Source: Cytobacillus massiliigabonensis | GTDB lineage: Bacteria; Bacillota; Bacilli; Bacillales; Cytobacillaceae | DNA: 64,000 bases | Direction: 5' to 3' | Assembly (NCBI RefSeq): GCF_900199725.1 | Contig: NZ_LT904904.1 | Coordinates: 1,889,932-1,953,931 of the forward strand | Shown: positions 52,699 through 62,230 of the stretch, in pieces | Numbering within the stretch: position 1 is the first letter of the stretch | How the letters are laid out: each line of letters starts with the position of its first letter | Program-made: the position numbers and the translations under genes | The notes under the pieces: model-generated | The model's input: only the letters and a program-made list of their open reading frames with translations | Database searches by the model: none | What the model was told of the DNA's origin: nothing

Positions 52699-54546
52699 AT
52701 GAATCATAAATGGATGTATCCTTTTACTGCGATATATGGGCAGGAAAGAGCCAAAAAGGCTATACTCCTTGCTTTAATAAATCCCAAAATTGGCGGTGTT
52801 TTAATAGAAGGGGATAAAGGGACAGCCAAGTCTACTTTAGTTAGAGGAATTTTGCCTTTAATTGAAGATCAATCCTCGTTAATAGAGTTTCCATTAAATG
52901 CAACGGAAGAGCAAATCCTTGGCGGAATAGATTTTGAACATATGTTAAAAACTGGAAAGAGAAAAGTGCAGCAAGGGTTACTGGCTAGGGCGCATGAGAA
53001 AATTTTATATATAGATGAAGTTAACCTATTATCCAATGGTGTTGCAAATATACTGATGAATGTAAAAGAAACAAAAGTAATTAAGCTGGAAAGGGAGGGG
53101 ATCTCATCAAAATATGATTCGGATTTCTTGTTAATTGGAACGATGAATCCGGAAGAAGGAACGCTTTCATCTAAATTTAGAGATCGGTTTGGTCTGTTTG
53201 TACATGTAAAGGGAGAAACAGATATTCAGCTAAGAAAGCAAATTATTGGGTGCAGATTGGCATATGAACGTGATAAAGAAGGCTTTTGCAAACAGCAGCA
53301 GCAGCCGCTTTATGAATTGAAAGCCAAAATTCAAGAAGCCAAAAAATTAGTAGGGCAGTTCTTAGTGCTGGAAGAGATAAAGAGATTTGCAGCAGAAATT
53401 GCTTTACAAGCATGCTGTGAAGGGCATCGTGCCGATTGGCTACTGATTGAAACTGCAAAGGCAGTTGCTGCCCTCAATCAAGAGGACACATTATCTATCA
53501 AACATGTAAGGGAGGCAGCTGAATATGTGCTTCCACACCGTATGCGTGATATGAATAATCAACAGCCAATGGAAACGGATAAACAGGAACCTCCTCAACC
53601 TGATCTAGAAAACAATCAGATAGAAATGGAAAAAATGGAGGAACCATTTCATAATAATCAGATGAACAAGGATCCTGAAAATGAGAAAGAAAGCCTAATT
53701 AAGGAAAGTGTTGAAGCTCCACAAGGAATAATTGATTTATCTCTAATTGAGCCATTTGTGAAGAAAAATCCAATAAAGAAAGAAGGCAATGGAAAGAGGA
53801 CGCGTACAAAAGCTACAAAGTTAATGGGCCGCTATATTAAAAGCAAACTCCCTAAAGGAAAGCAACATGATATCGCTTTTGATGCCACACTTAGAGTGGC
53901 AGCCAGATATCAGAAAGTGAGAAAATCAAATGGCAATTTTATTGTCATACACTCTTCAGACCTTCGGCAAAAGGTTAGGGAAATGCGGACTGGAAACTTA
54001 ATTTTATTTTTAGTAGATGCAAGCGGGTCGATGGGAGTTAAAAGACGGATGAGTATTGTTAAGTCCGCGATTTTATCCTTGTTACAGGAGGCCTATCAAA
54101 AAAGAGATAAGGTAGGTTTAATTACCTTTTCAAATAATGATAGCAAGATTTTGCTCGAACCGACTAGAAGTATAGAGCTTGCGAATAAAGAGTTAGCTGA
54201 AATTCCGACAGGGGGAAATACACCTTTAGCATTAGGGCTAGAAACCGCGTTGAATAAAATAAATTTTATCAGCTATAAGGATCCTGATTATGCACCGTTC
54301 CTAGTTTTAATCACTGACGGCCGAGCTAATTCGGCGAAATCTGATGAGAATCAATGGGAGGACGCATTATCAATATGTAGAGAAATACGTTCTCAACAAA
54401 TTAAAACCATGGTGATTGATACGGAAGCAGGATTTATTCAACTGGGACTTGCGAAAGAATTAGCTATGGAATTAGACGCATCATATTGCAAAATGGGGGA
54501 TATTCATTCGGAAGGCATTGTAAAGGCAATCACTTCTAGTAGATAA
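52699..54546 (+). CDS. ChlD/BchD-like AAA+-vWA chelatase subunit
   Basis: A 615-residue protein. The N-terminal AAA+ domain (about residues 1-280) keeps intact Walker A GDKGTAKST near 38 and Walker B ILYIDEVNLL, unlike the degenerate ATPase of many chlorophyll ChlD proteins. A charged Gln/Glu/Pro-rich linker spans about 290-360. The C-terminal vWA domain starts with the MIDAS motif VDASGSMG (Asp440, Ser442, Ser444). It bridges the ATPase ring and the CobN-like protein. ATG 52699 fits GAGGTG at 52687-52692. Confidence 0.92.
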   Translation: MNHKWMYPFTAIYGQERAKKAILLALINPKIGGVLIEGDKGTAKSTLVRGILPLIEDQSSLIEFPLNATEEQILGGIDFEHMLKTGKRKVQQGLLARAHEKILYIDEVNLLSNGVANILMNVKETKVIKLEREGISSKYDSDFLLIGTMNPEEGTLSSKFRDRFGLFVHVKGETDIQLRKQIIGCRLAYERDKEGFCKQQQQPLYELKAKIQEAKKLVGQFLVLEEIKRFAAEIALQACCEGHRADWLLIETAKAVAALNQEDTLSIKHVREAAEYVLPHRMRDMNNQQPMETDKQEPPQPDLENNQIEMEKMEEPFHNNQMNKDPENEKESLIKESVEAPQGIIDLSLIEPFVKKNPIKKEGNGKRTRTKATKLMGRYIKSKLPKGKQHDIAFDATLRVAARYQKVRKSNGNFIVIHSSDLRQKVREMRTGNLILFLVDASGSMGVKRRMSIVKSAILSLLQEAYQKRDKVGLITFSNNDSKILLEPTRSIELANKELAEIPTGGNTPLALGLETALNKINFISYKDPDYAPFLVLITDGRANSAKSDENQWEDALSICREIRSQQIKTMVIDTEAGFIQLGLAKELAMELDASYCKMGDIHSEGIVKAITSSR

Positions 54547-54562
54547 GAGTGGAGGGGAATTT

Positions 54563-57500
54563 ATGCATATTACATTTATCACTTCAGCAACCGGTATATT
54601 AGTGGATTCAGTCACTGCCTATAAAAAATTTAATAAATGCTATCCGAGTATGTTAACAATGAGTTTATTCGATGCAAAAAGCTCTGTTGAAGATAAAGAA
54701 AAGGGTCATATATTAGTAGAAGCAATAAAGAAATCTGACCTGATTATAGTTGATTTACGGCTCTGTCCAGTAGAGTGGGTCACGAATATTAAAGCATACC
54801 TTCAATACGCACGTCCAGATGCCGAAAAGATATACTTCTCCATTCAGGAAGAACAGATGAAAAAACAGTTTAAATTAGGGAATTTACTTGGTGAGGATCT
54901 AGTTAGGCTGCTTGTCAGCGATGGGCAGCCGCCTTCATTATTCGTCCTAGATAATAAAGAAAAGATAAATAAGTACGCTTTTCAATTGCCAGAAGAAAAG
55001 CAGAATCATTTTCATCACCTTGCAGCAATTGTTGAATACTGGATGTATGCAAATGAGGAGTATATAAATCAGCTGCTTATTTTTCTTGCTAAGGAATATG
55101 GGGATGGAAATAAACAGCATTTACCAGAACCGTATAAGCCGCTCATTAAGGATGATCTTTATATTTATGATGACAATCAAAAAAAGGTATATGAATCTTT
55201 CAGCGAGTATGAGAGAGAATTTCCTTTTAATCAAGAAAAGCCTGTAATAGGTGTTTTGTTTTTGGGCTATCATTTTCGAGCCAATAATGTGAAATGTGTA
55301 CAGCAGATAATTGAAAGACTTAAGCCGATGGCTAATATCATCCCGATTTTAGCACCTGGCATAGCAAGTATTGATGTCAATCGTTTTCGTGATTTACTAG
55401 GCAATGATAAATTTAAGGTAAACGTACTGGTTAATTTTGTGCCATTCCGCATAGGTGCTGGTCCAATGGGAGGGAATTCGCATGAGGTTGTTCCTTTTTT
55501 AGAGGAGCTTGGTGTGCCGATCTTTCACCCATTTTTTATCACTAGACGTACGGTTGAACAATGGAAGGAATCCATTCAAGGCATTGATTCATCTGAGTAC
55601 TTAACATCTGTTATGCTGCCAGAATTAGATGGCTCGATTGGTACTTTTCCGGTTGGAGGGCTTATGGATGTGAATGACACTCTAGTCTTCGAATTTAATC
55701 ATCAAGAACTCGTATTGATTGAAGAGCGTGTTCAAAGTCTTCTAAATCGCGTAGAGAAAACTTTAGTGTTACAGAAGAAAGAAAATCGGGACAAAAAGGT
55801 TGCTATTATTTGCTATAACTATCCTCCTGGTGAGGACAGTCTATTCTCAGCTTCGTATATTGATACCTTTGCTTCTGTCATAAATGTTTTAAATACATTG
55901 CGAAAAGAGGGCTATAAAGTACCTGAAGTAACAAAAGAGCAGCTATTGGATCAGTTTACTGCCGGAAAGCTAGTCAATTCAGGAAAATGGGGAACAGAGA
56001 CAACGTACAGCGGTTTTTTGCGATATGAGTCTGAAGCATACGAAGGCTATATGGGAGAAAAGCAAATTTATAAGGAACTTACGCAAGATTGGGGACATTC
56101 ACCTGGGTCAATTATGGTTGATGGTACAGATTTTCTTATCCCTGGAATGATTCTTGGCAATGTATTTATTGGATTGCAGCCAGCTAGAAGTACAGAAGAT
56201 ATGCTAGCTAATTCTTACCATGATAAATCATTACATCCGCACCATCAGTATGCTGCTTTCTATTGCTGGTTAAAGGATGCCTTTCAGGCGGATGCGATGG
56301 TCCATGTTGGTACGCACGGAACACTTGAATTCTTAAAGGGAAAAGAGGTTGCTGTGTCCGGTGATTGTACACCAGATGAGCTAATTGGGGATGTCCCTCA
56401 TGTATATATCTATTATATTGGAAACCCATCAGAGGCAATGATTGCTAAACGGCGTACACATGCTGTCTTAGTAAGTTATCAAACTCCTCCCTATGTGACT
56501 AGTGATTTATATGGGGAATATGTAGAGCTTGAAGAGCTTCTAGCTAATTATTCTGAAGCTGAGAAGCTGGACCCAAATCGATGTGCTAACTTATATACAG
56601 AAATAAAGAAAAGGGTTCATGCCCTTCATTTCACAGCAACTACTATTCACGAAATTGAAATTGAATTATATCAAATGAAACGATCTCTTATCCCAAAAGG
56701 GCTGCATATCTTTGGCAATGGCTATAATGATGAAGAGGCAAGGAATTATATGAAGCAAGTACTGCGGTATGATCGTGGAACGTTAAAATCTATCAAAAGA
56801 ATCATTTCAGAAGATAATGGAAAGAATTACGATAGGATACTGAAGAATTGTTTGCAAGAAGAAATGGAACGACTAGATGAAGTGGAGAACCTAATTGTTA
56901 ATCAATTTATTGATACATGCCATTTCGATAATCATTTACTTGTATCAGAGGAATCACGCAAGAACTGCTATGAATCACTGAAATTTGGATTTCATGCGTA
57001 TATGAACAGTATAAGATCCTATGAGGAACAAGGCTTGCTTCAAGCATTATCAGGGAGATATCTTCCAGTAAAATTAGCCGGGGATATTGTGAAAAATCCA
57101 GAAATTCTTCCATCTGGGCTTAATCTCTACCAATTTGATCCACGTCTAATCCCTGAAAAAACAGCTGCTAAAAGAGGAAAAATCATTGCAGAAAATACAA
57201 TCACTCAATATTATGAGGAATTTGGCAACTATCCAGCTTCAACCGGGATTGTTCTTTGGGGATTTGAAACTTCTCGCACACAAGGTGAAACCATTGGGCA
57301 AATTTTGCACTATTTAGGTGTCCGTGTCCAAGTCTCAAAGGGAAGCTTTAAACCAAACTATGAAATTATTCCAATTAAGGAGCTTGGAAGACCGAGAATA
57401 GATGTTGTCATTCATATGACTGGCTTTTTTCGAGACATTTTTCCAAATGTAATAGAGGACTTAAGCGGTCTATTTCTAAAGATAGCTAGATTAGATGAAT

Positions 57501-58315
57501 CTGAAAATGATAACTATTTAAAAGCAAATACGAATCGGATATTTGAAAAGTTAAGCAATCAAGGTTATGAAGAAGAGGAAGCATTTCATTTGGCAGCTGC
57601 GAGAATATTTGGCCCATCCGAAGGGGCTTATAGCACTAGGGTAACAAGCCTTATTGGGGAGAGAAATTGGCAAGAGGAATCGGATTTAGCTAAAGGATAT
57701 GTAGAAGACATTCAATATGTATATGGAATTGGCTCTCGCGGCAAACCGTCCTCACAGCTGTTAAAGCTCCATCTGGAAGCAGTAGATTTAGTATCACAAA
57801 TTAGAAGTAATTTAGAGCTTGAAGTAGTTGATCTAGACCATTACTTTGAATATTTTGGCGGTTTTTCAAAGGCGGTTGAGGTTGAAAGAGGAAGGAAGAC
57901 ACCAGTCTATATTTCTGATACTACAGGAGAATTGATCCAAACTGAAGATGTGAAAAAATCCATTGAACGGGGTGTACGAACAAGAGTACTAAATCCGAAA
58001 TGGATTGATGGTTTATTAGCCCATGAACAGCATGGTACTCAACAGATCCTCGAAAGGTTTGAAAACCTTATTGGGTTAGCTGCAACAACAAATAAGGTGG
58101 ATAGCTGGATTTTTAGTGAACTGAATTCTACGTATATAGCCGATGAAAAACGTAGAGAAGAGCTAATAAAGAATAATCGCTTTGCACTCCATAGCATGAT
58201 GGAACGATTGTTTGAAAGTCATACACGAGGCTATTGGGATGCAAATGAAGAAGAGCTCAAGCAGCTAAAAGAAGCCTATTTACAGCTTGAAGGTTCGATA
58301 GAAGAAAAGGTGTAG
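54563..58315 (+). CDS. CobN/ChlH-like metallochelatase large subunit
   Basis: A 1250-residue cytosolic protein of the CobN/BchH family, the subunit that binds the tetrapyrrole. The hallmark VHVGTHGTLEFLKGKEVAVSG begins near residue 579 (His581, His585, Glu589). FRIGAGPMGGNSHEVVPFLEELGVP near 295, PARSTEDM near 542 and YPASTGIVLWGFETSRTQGE near 892 are further family segments. GGAGGGG precedes the ATG. No cobalamin, bacteriochlorophyll or F430 genes are nearby; the link is to a Fur-boxed importer. It could insert a metal into a tetrapyrrole or take one out. The substrate is unknown. Confidence 0.93.
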   Translation: MHITFITSATGILVDSVTAYKKFNKCYPSMLTMSLFDAKSSVEDKEKGHILVEAIKKSDLIIVDLRLCPVEWVTNIKAYLQYARPDAEKIYFSIQEEQMKKQFKLGNLLGEDLVRLLVSDGQPPSLFVLDNKEKINKYAFQLPEEKQNHFHHLAAIVEYWMYANEEYINQLLIFLAKEYGDGNKQHLPEPYKPLIKDDLYIYDDNQKKVYESFSEYEREFPFNQEKPVIGVLFLGYHFRANNVKCVQQIIERLKPMANIIPILAPGIASIDVNRFRDLLGNDKFKVNVLVNFVPFRIGAGPMGGNSHEVVPFLEELGVPIFHPFFITRRTVEQWKESIQGIDSSEYLTSVMLPELDGSIGTFPVGGLMDVNDTLVFEFNHQELVLIEERVQSLLNRVEKTLVLQKKENRDKKVAIICYNYPPGEDSLFSASYIDTFASVINVLNTLRKEGYKVPEVTKEQLLDQFTAGKLVNSGKWGTETTYSGFLRYESEAYEGYMGEKQIYKELTQDWGHSPGSIMVDGTDFLIPGMILGNVFIGLQPARSTEDMLANSYHDKSLHPHHQYAAFYCWLKDAFQADAMVHVGTHGTLEFLKGKEVAVSGDCTPDELIGDVPHVYIYYIGNPSEAMIAKRRTHAVLVSYQTPPYVTSDLYGEYVELEELLANYSEAEKLDPNRCANLYTEIKKRVHALHFTATTIHEIEIELYQMKRSLIPKGLHIFGNGYNDEEARNYMKQVLRYDRGTLKSIKRIISEDNGKNYDRILKNCLQEEMERLDEVENLIVNQFIDTCHFDNHLLVSEESRKNCYESLKFGFHAYMNSIRSYEEQGLLQALSGRYLPVKLAGDIVKNPEILPSGLNLYQFDPRLIPEKTAAKRGKIIAENTITQYYEEFGNYPASTGIVLWGFETSRTQGETIGQILHYLGVRVQVSKGSFKPNYEIIPIKELGRPRIDVVIHMTGFFRDIFPNVIEDLSGLFLKIARLDESENDNYLKANTNRIFEKLSNQGYEEEEAFHLAAARIFGPSEGAYSTRVTSLIGERNWQEESDLAKGYVEDIQYVYGIGSRGKPSSQLLKLHLEAVDLVSQIRSNLELEVVDLDHYFEYFGGFSKAVEVERGRKTPVYISDTTGELIQTEDVKKSIERGVRTRVLNPKWIDGLLAHEQHGTQQILERFENLIGLAATTNKVDSWIFSELNSTYIADEKRREELIKNNRFALHSMMERLFESHTRGYWDANEEELKQLKEAYLQLEGSIEEKV

Positions 58316-58404
58316 GGTGTAAATGTGCTAAATTTCTGGCATGATAATGACAATTTTCTGGCAGAGGCATGAATGCTAAAATAAAATAGAATGGAACGAA
58401 TTTT

Positions 58405-58447
58405 AAGCAAAGAGTGCCGAGAAATTGGCGCTCTTTGCTTATTTTTC
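58405..58447 (+). terminator. terminator after the cobN-like gene
   Basis: A 14-bp stem AAGCAAAGAGTGCC (58405-58418) and GGCGCTCTTTGCTT (58427-58440), followed by ATTTTTCC. Confidence 0.9.
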
Positions 58448-58539
58448 CAAGAGTTTCTTTTGAAAAATCTAAGTGAGAATATATTTATTATAGTCACATA
58501 GAGCGGTCGAGGCATATTATATAATGAAAATTCAGAATG

Positions 58540-58556
58540 TTGGCACGGAAATTGCA
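58540..58556 (+). promoter_or_regulatory. sigma-54 promoter of kamA
   Basis: TTGGCACGGAAATTGCA matches the -24/-12 consensus TTGGCAC-N5-TTGCA completely, with GG at 58542-58543 and GC at 58554-58555. It lies 37 bases before kamA. Confidence 0.92.
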
Positions 58557-58592
58557 TAACTGATATAAAGAGAATTTTTAGGAGGAATTGAG

Positions 58593-60017
58593 ATGAAATC
58601 ATTCTTATACAAGCCTAGCCGCCATTGGCAAGATATAGAACTTTGGAAAGATGTGACTGAAGAACAGTGGAACGATTGGCTCTGGCAGCTAACAAACACC
58701 ATACGCACAGTCAAAGATTTAAAGAAAGTGATTAATCTAACACTTGAAGAAGAGGAAGGTGTACGAATATCCACAAAAACAATTCCTTTAAATATCACTC
58801 CCTATTATGCTTCACTCATGAATCCTGATGATCCTCGGTGTCCGATCAGAATGCAGTCAGTCCCTATTTCAAAAGAAATATATAAAACCAAATACGACCT
58901 AGAGGATCCACTTCATGAAGACGAAGATTCGCCTGTTCCTGGTCTTACCCATCGATATCCCGACCGTGTGTTATTCCTTGTCACAAATCAATGTTCCATG
59001 TATTGCCGTTATTGTACTAGAAGGAGATTTTCGGGTCAGATTGGCATGGGGGTTCCAAAGAAGCAGCTGGATGCAGCAATTGATTATATACGAAATACCC
59101 CGCAAGTCAGGGATGTACTCATTTCAGGAGGAGATGGTCTATTAATCAATGACAATATATTAGAGTATATTTTAAAAAATCTAAGAGAAATTGATCATGT
59201 TGAAATTATTCGCATTGGAACAAGAGCACCGGTAGTATTCCCCCAAAGAATTACGGAAAACCTCTGCAGTATATTAAAAAAGTACCATCCAATCTGGTTA
59301 AACACGCATTTTAATACATCCATTGAAATTACTGAGGAATCGAAAAAGGCGTGTGAAATGCTCGCAAATGCAGGTGTTCCAGTTGGGAACCAGTCAGTAA
59401 TCCTCGCAGGCATTAATGACAGCGTTCCTATTATGAAAAGGCTTATGCATGACCTAGTAAAAATTAGAGTGCGTCCGTATTATATTTACCAATGTGATTT
59501 ATCAGAAGGGATTGGTCATTTCCGTGCACCAGTGTCAAAAGGGTTAGAAATAATTGAAGGACTCCGGGGACATACTTCAGGATATGCGGTTCCGACCTTT
59601 GTTGTAGATGCTCCGGGGGGAGGAGGGAAAATCTCGCTTCAGCCCAATTATTTAATTTCCCAAAGTGCTGATAAAGTTGTTCTTCGAAACTTTGAAGGGG
59701 TCATTACCACTTATCCAGAACCAGAAAGCTATGTACCAGGAAGGGCGGAAGGATATTTCAAGGAAATATACCCGGATATAGACGAGAAAAAGTCTAATGT
59801 TGGGATTGCCGCTTTAATGAATGATGAGAAATTTAATCTTGTTCCTGAAGACTTGGCGCGGCTTAATCGAAGGGAACAGTATGAGCATGATCCAACACAT
59901 GCAACATTGAAAAATAAACGTGAAAAACGTGATGAATTAAAAGAAAAGAAATTTATGGCACAAGAGCAAAAAGATAAAAAATACGATCAAGAAGAAAAGG
60001 CAGTTACAAGAGAGTAG
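58593..60017 (+). CDS. kamA: L-lysine 2,3-aminomutase
   Basis: A 474-residue radical-SAM, PLP enzyme that converts L-lysine to L-beta-lysine. The 4Fe-4S cysteines are Cys134, Cys138 and Cys141 in NQCSMYCRYCTRRR. DVLISGGDGLL near residue 170 and the C-terminal PTFVVDAPGGGGKI near 338 (with the PLP lysine in the following segment) are family motifs. A Lys/Glu-rich tail covers about 435-474. GGAGG precedes the start. It is driven by the sigma-54 promoter and probably KamR, and works with ablB and yodQ-T about 11 kb upstream. yokU follows. Confidence 0.95.
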   Translation: MKSFLYKPSRHWQDIELWKDVTEEQWNDWLWQLTNTIRTVKDLKKVINLTLEEEEGVRISTKTIPLNITPYYASLMNPDDPRCPIRMQSVPISKEIYKTKYDLEDPLHEDEDSPVPGLTHRYPDRVLFLVTNQCSMYCRYCTRRRFSGQIGMGVPKKQLDAAIDYIRNTPQVRDVLISGGDGLLINDNILEYILKNLREIDHVEIIRIGTRAPVVFPQRITENLCSILKKYHPIWLNTHFNTSIEITEESKKACEMLANAGVPVGNQSVILAGINDSVPIMKRLMHDLVKIRVRPYYIYQCDLSEGIGHFRAPVSKGLEIIEGLRGHTSGYAVPTFVVDAPGGGGKISLQPNYLISQSADKVVLRNFEGVITTYPEPESYVPGRAEGYFKEIYPDIDEKKSNVGIAALMNDEKFNLVPEDLARLNRREQYEHDPTHATLKNKREKRDELKEKKFMAQEQKDKKYDQEEKAVTRE

Positions 60018-60030
60018 GGAGGCAATGAAC

Positions 60031-60315
60031 ATGTGTGATCAATGTGCATGGTGTGAAAGCCAAAACATTTCAAAAGGTACGGATAATGTTTACTGGGAGC
60101 TTCCTGATGGCACGAGAGCAATCAAAATCATTGATGTCCCATCCACCATATGCCATGATTGTCAAATGATTTATCAATCAGATTTATTAGTAAAGGAAAT
60201 TGAGGATCAATTATTTTTAATTAATACGAATGAAATTGGCACGGAAACTAGCTTTTCGAACTTAATGGCCCAGCCGAGGCTGCTAAAAAGAAACTACTTT
60301 GATTTTACATCTTAA
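60031..60315 (+). CDS. yokU: YokU family zinc-finger-like protein
   Basis: A 94-residue protein with two CxxC-type pairs, CDQCAWC at residues 2-8 and CHDCQM near 49, likely binding zinc in a YgiT-like finger. It matches YokU, the usual neighbour of kamA in Bacillus. ATG 60031 is preferred over ATG 60025 because AGGGAGG at 60016-60022 is better spaced. It is cotranscribed with kamA; its function is not known. Confidence 0.87.
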   Translation: MCDQCAWCESQNISKGTDNVYWELPDGTRAIKIIDVPSTICHDCQMIYQSDLLVKEIEDQLFLINTNEIGTETSFSNLMAQPRLLKRNYFDFTS

Positions 60316-60463
60316 CTAAGTCAAGGACATATTTCACAATTTATTCAACATTTCCTGAAAAATCTAATCGTTCTCTCTATATAATAAATTTTAGAATCTA
60401 TTACATTCTGTGGAAACATTAGAGGGATATTTTTTTGAGAAATTATATTTGGGGGATCAGGAA

Positions 60464-60655
60464 ATGGAGCTTGTTTTAATGATTATGCTTGCTGCTGCAA
60501 TGTTTGTACTGTTTTTCTGCGGCTATTTCACAGGTGTTATAAAGGAAAAGCTTGGAAAAAATTGGCTAATCGCTGTTCCTATTACCGTTTCATTATTAAT
60601 GTTTAATATTATTTGGGCAATTACAGAGTTAGCAAAAGCTGATCGCTGGCAATAG
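60464..60655 (+). CDS. small two-helix membrane protein
   Basis: A 63-residue protein with membrane helices at about residues 2-23 and 35-53, joined by a basic loop (IKEKLGKNW), and an acidic to polar end. GGGGGATCAGG lies upstream of ATG 60464. The frame opens earlier at 60410 without a ribosome binding site. No family is recognised. It is monocistronic, with a strong terminator after it. Confidence 0.65.
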   Translation: MELVLMIMLAAAMFVLFFCGYFTGVIKEKLGKNWLIAVPITVSLLMFNIIWAITELAKADRWQ

Positions 60656-60676
60656 AAATTTAATAGAGACTTGTAT

Positions 60677-60710
60677 GAAAAAGCAATCCAAATTAGGATT
60701 GCTTTTTCAT
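60677..60710 (+). terminator. terminator after small membrane gene
   Basis: GAAAAAGCAATCC pairs perfectly with GGATTGCTTTTTC around AAATTA; T tracts are present on both strands. Confidence 0.9.
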
Positions 60711-60804
60711 ATAGACGAAGCGGCACCTTTTCGTATATAGTATTCGATAGAATATGATTAGAATCATGCAAATATCCGTACTTTAATTTAGGCTGGTGAT
60801 ATAT

Positions 60805-61026
60805 ATGGCAAAAACCTTCTATCATTATTTAATGAAATATCGGCATCCCAATCCAAAAGACTCTATTAGTAAGTTTGCCAATCATGCATATAAGGATCAT
60901 AGCTTCCCTAAGACATCGTCAGATTACCATGAGTTAAGTTTGTATTTGGAATTAAATGGCTCCTATATGGAGAATATGACGATTTTTGATGAGGCATGGG
61001 ATTTATATATAAATAGTGAAGCGTAA
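60805..61026 (+). CDS. yozE: YozE family protein (UPF0346)
   Basis: A 73-residue soluble helical protein almost identical in pattern to B. subtilis YozE: FYHYLMKYRHPNPKDSISKF, DHSFPKTSSDYHEL and TIFDEAWDLY. It has a sterile-alpha-motif-like fold in known structures; its role is unknown. ATG 60805 follows GGCTGGTGAT. A terminator follows. Confidence 0.9.
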   Translation: MAKTFYHYLMKYRHPNPKDSISKFANHAYKDHSFPKTSSDYHELSLYLELNGSYMENMTIFDEAWDLYINSEA

Positions 61027-61040
61027 AAATAAGCGATTAC

Positions 61041-61081
61041 AAAAACACGCCATTCTCTTTATGTGAATCGCGTGTTTTTCA
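61041..61081 (+). terminator. terminator after yozE
   Basis: AAAAACACGC (61041-61050) pairs with GCGTGTTTTT (61070-61079); an inner ATTC/GAAT pairing extends the fold. Confidence 0.85.
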
Positions 61082-61189
61082 TTTCTTCACGGTCCAAACT
61101 TCCCCTTTATCGGAGCGATTCTTCGGTTTCATGCATATACTGTAAGCAAAGAAGTTACTCACGGCTGAATACTTGAGAGGATGGAGGAA

Positions 61190-61888
61190 ATGAGCGATCG
61201 AAAAAAACCAAAATATAATATCGGTGATACAGTCGTGATCACTATGTATGGCACAGTCGGGAAAATCACGGATGTAAAGTGGCTTGATGGGATGTATGTC
61301 TACGAAGTTAACAAAAGTGAAGGTCTCTATATGGAATCCAGTCTTCAATTATTATCGGATTATGAGGGAGAAGTACTAGAAAAGGAACATATTGATATAG
61401 AATATAAATATTTTTTTGGTGATTTAGTTCAAGTGAAGGGTTACGGTTCTGATTTATTCAAAATAATGGGCTTTCGAACCGAAATTTGGCGTTATAAAGA
61501 GGATGCTTGGGAAGATATCATCTATGAGCTTTCAAGAATTAGTGATGGGGAATGGCTAGAAGCGGGGGAAGATGAATTAACACTTGTTGCTGATGCGGAA
61601 AGCGCAGATGTCTTTATAAAAAAATTAGGGCTTCTATATTTAATGAACAAAAAGGAAAAACTTCCTGAAATTAAAGCACAGAACGGAACGACTTTTAGAA
61701 AAGCAGAGAGGGAATTACTGGCAAATATTAAAGAAAAAAGAATGTTAATTGATGGATTGCTAGATATTTATAATGATTACAGAATTTTATATGAAATGTT
61801 TCAGGATGATGATTATTTGCATATCATGCGTGTGATCGTTAGAAAACTAAAATTAATAGTTAATAATGATGGAAAAAGCACGGTTTAA
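61190..61888 (+). CDS. yodN: YodN family protein
   Basis: A 232-residue soluble protein resembling B. subtilis YodN, which lies near kamA there as well. The N-terminal half has two SH3-like beta segments, KYNIGDTVVITMYGTVGKIT near residue 8 and KYFFGDLVQVKGYGSDLFKI near 72. The C-terminal half is helical and charged. Function is unknown. ATG 61190 is chosen because GAGAGG at 61175-61180 is spaced for it rather than for ATG 61181. It converges with a small minus-strand gene, with a four-base stop overlap. Confidence 0.8.
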   Translation: MSDRKKPKYNIGDTVVITMYGTVGKITDVKWLDGMYVYEVNKSEGLYMESSLQLLSDYEGEVLEKEHIDIEYKYFFGDLVQVKGYGSDLFKIMGFRTEIWRYKEDAWEDIIYELSRISDGEWLEAGEDELTLVADAESADVFIKKLGLLYLMNKKEKLPEIKAQNGTTFRKAERELLANIKEKRMLIDGLLDIYNDYRILYEMFQDDDYLHIMRVIVRKLKLIVNNDGKSTV

Positions 61889-62055
61889 CGGAGGTTACTT
61901 AGCTGCATGACTAAATAAATGAGTATAGGTATACCAACCCCTAATGATAACTTAAATAAGCCATTTAAAAACCGGCTAAACACTACAAGAATCATACTCC
62001 CTTCTTTATTCAAATCTTCCTTTACTTCTGCTATTGCTCTGGAAATACTAGTCAT
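61885..62055 (-). CDS. small single-pass membrane protein
   Basis: A 56-residue minus-strand protein with a charged N-terminus (MTSISRAIAEVKEDLNKEG) and a hydrophobic C-terminal half (about residues 30-52). GGAGGAC at 62061-62067 strongly supports ATG 62055 over the longer frame from 62094. The family is not recognised. It lies between yodN and yozD on the opposite strand. Confidence 0.7.
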   Translation of the reverse strand: MTSISRAIAEVKEDLNKEGSMILVVFSRFLNGLFKLSLGVGIPILIYLVMQLSNLR

Positions 62056-62230
62056 TTTTTGTCCTCCAATATTTAAATATTTTCTTATGTTCATATGTAT
62101 GCTTGACCTTCTATAAAATGTCAGAAAATCAGATTTGTTTGTGTAGAAAGTTAAAGTTTTTCTTTTTCAAAAGATGGGTTGCATGAAAACGGAAAGGACA
62201 TCATACATTCTCTACAAAGGGGGCGATGCT

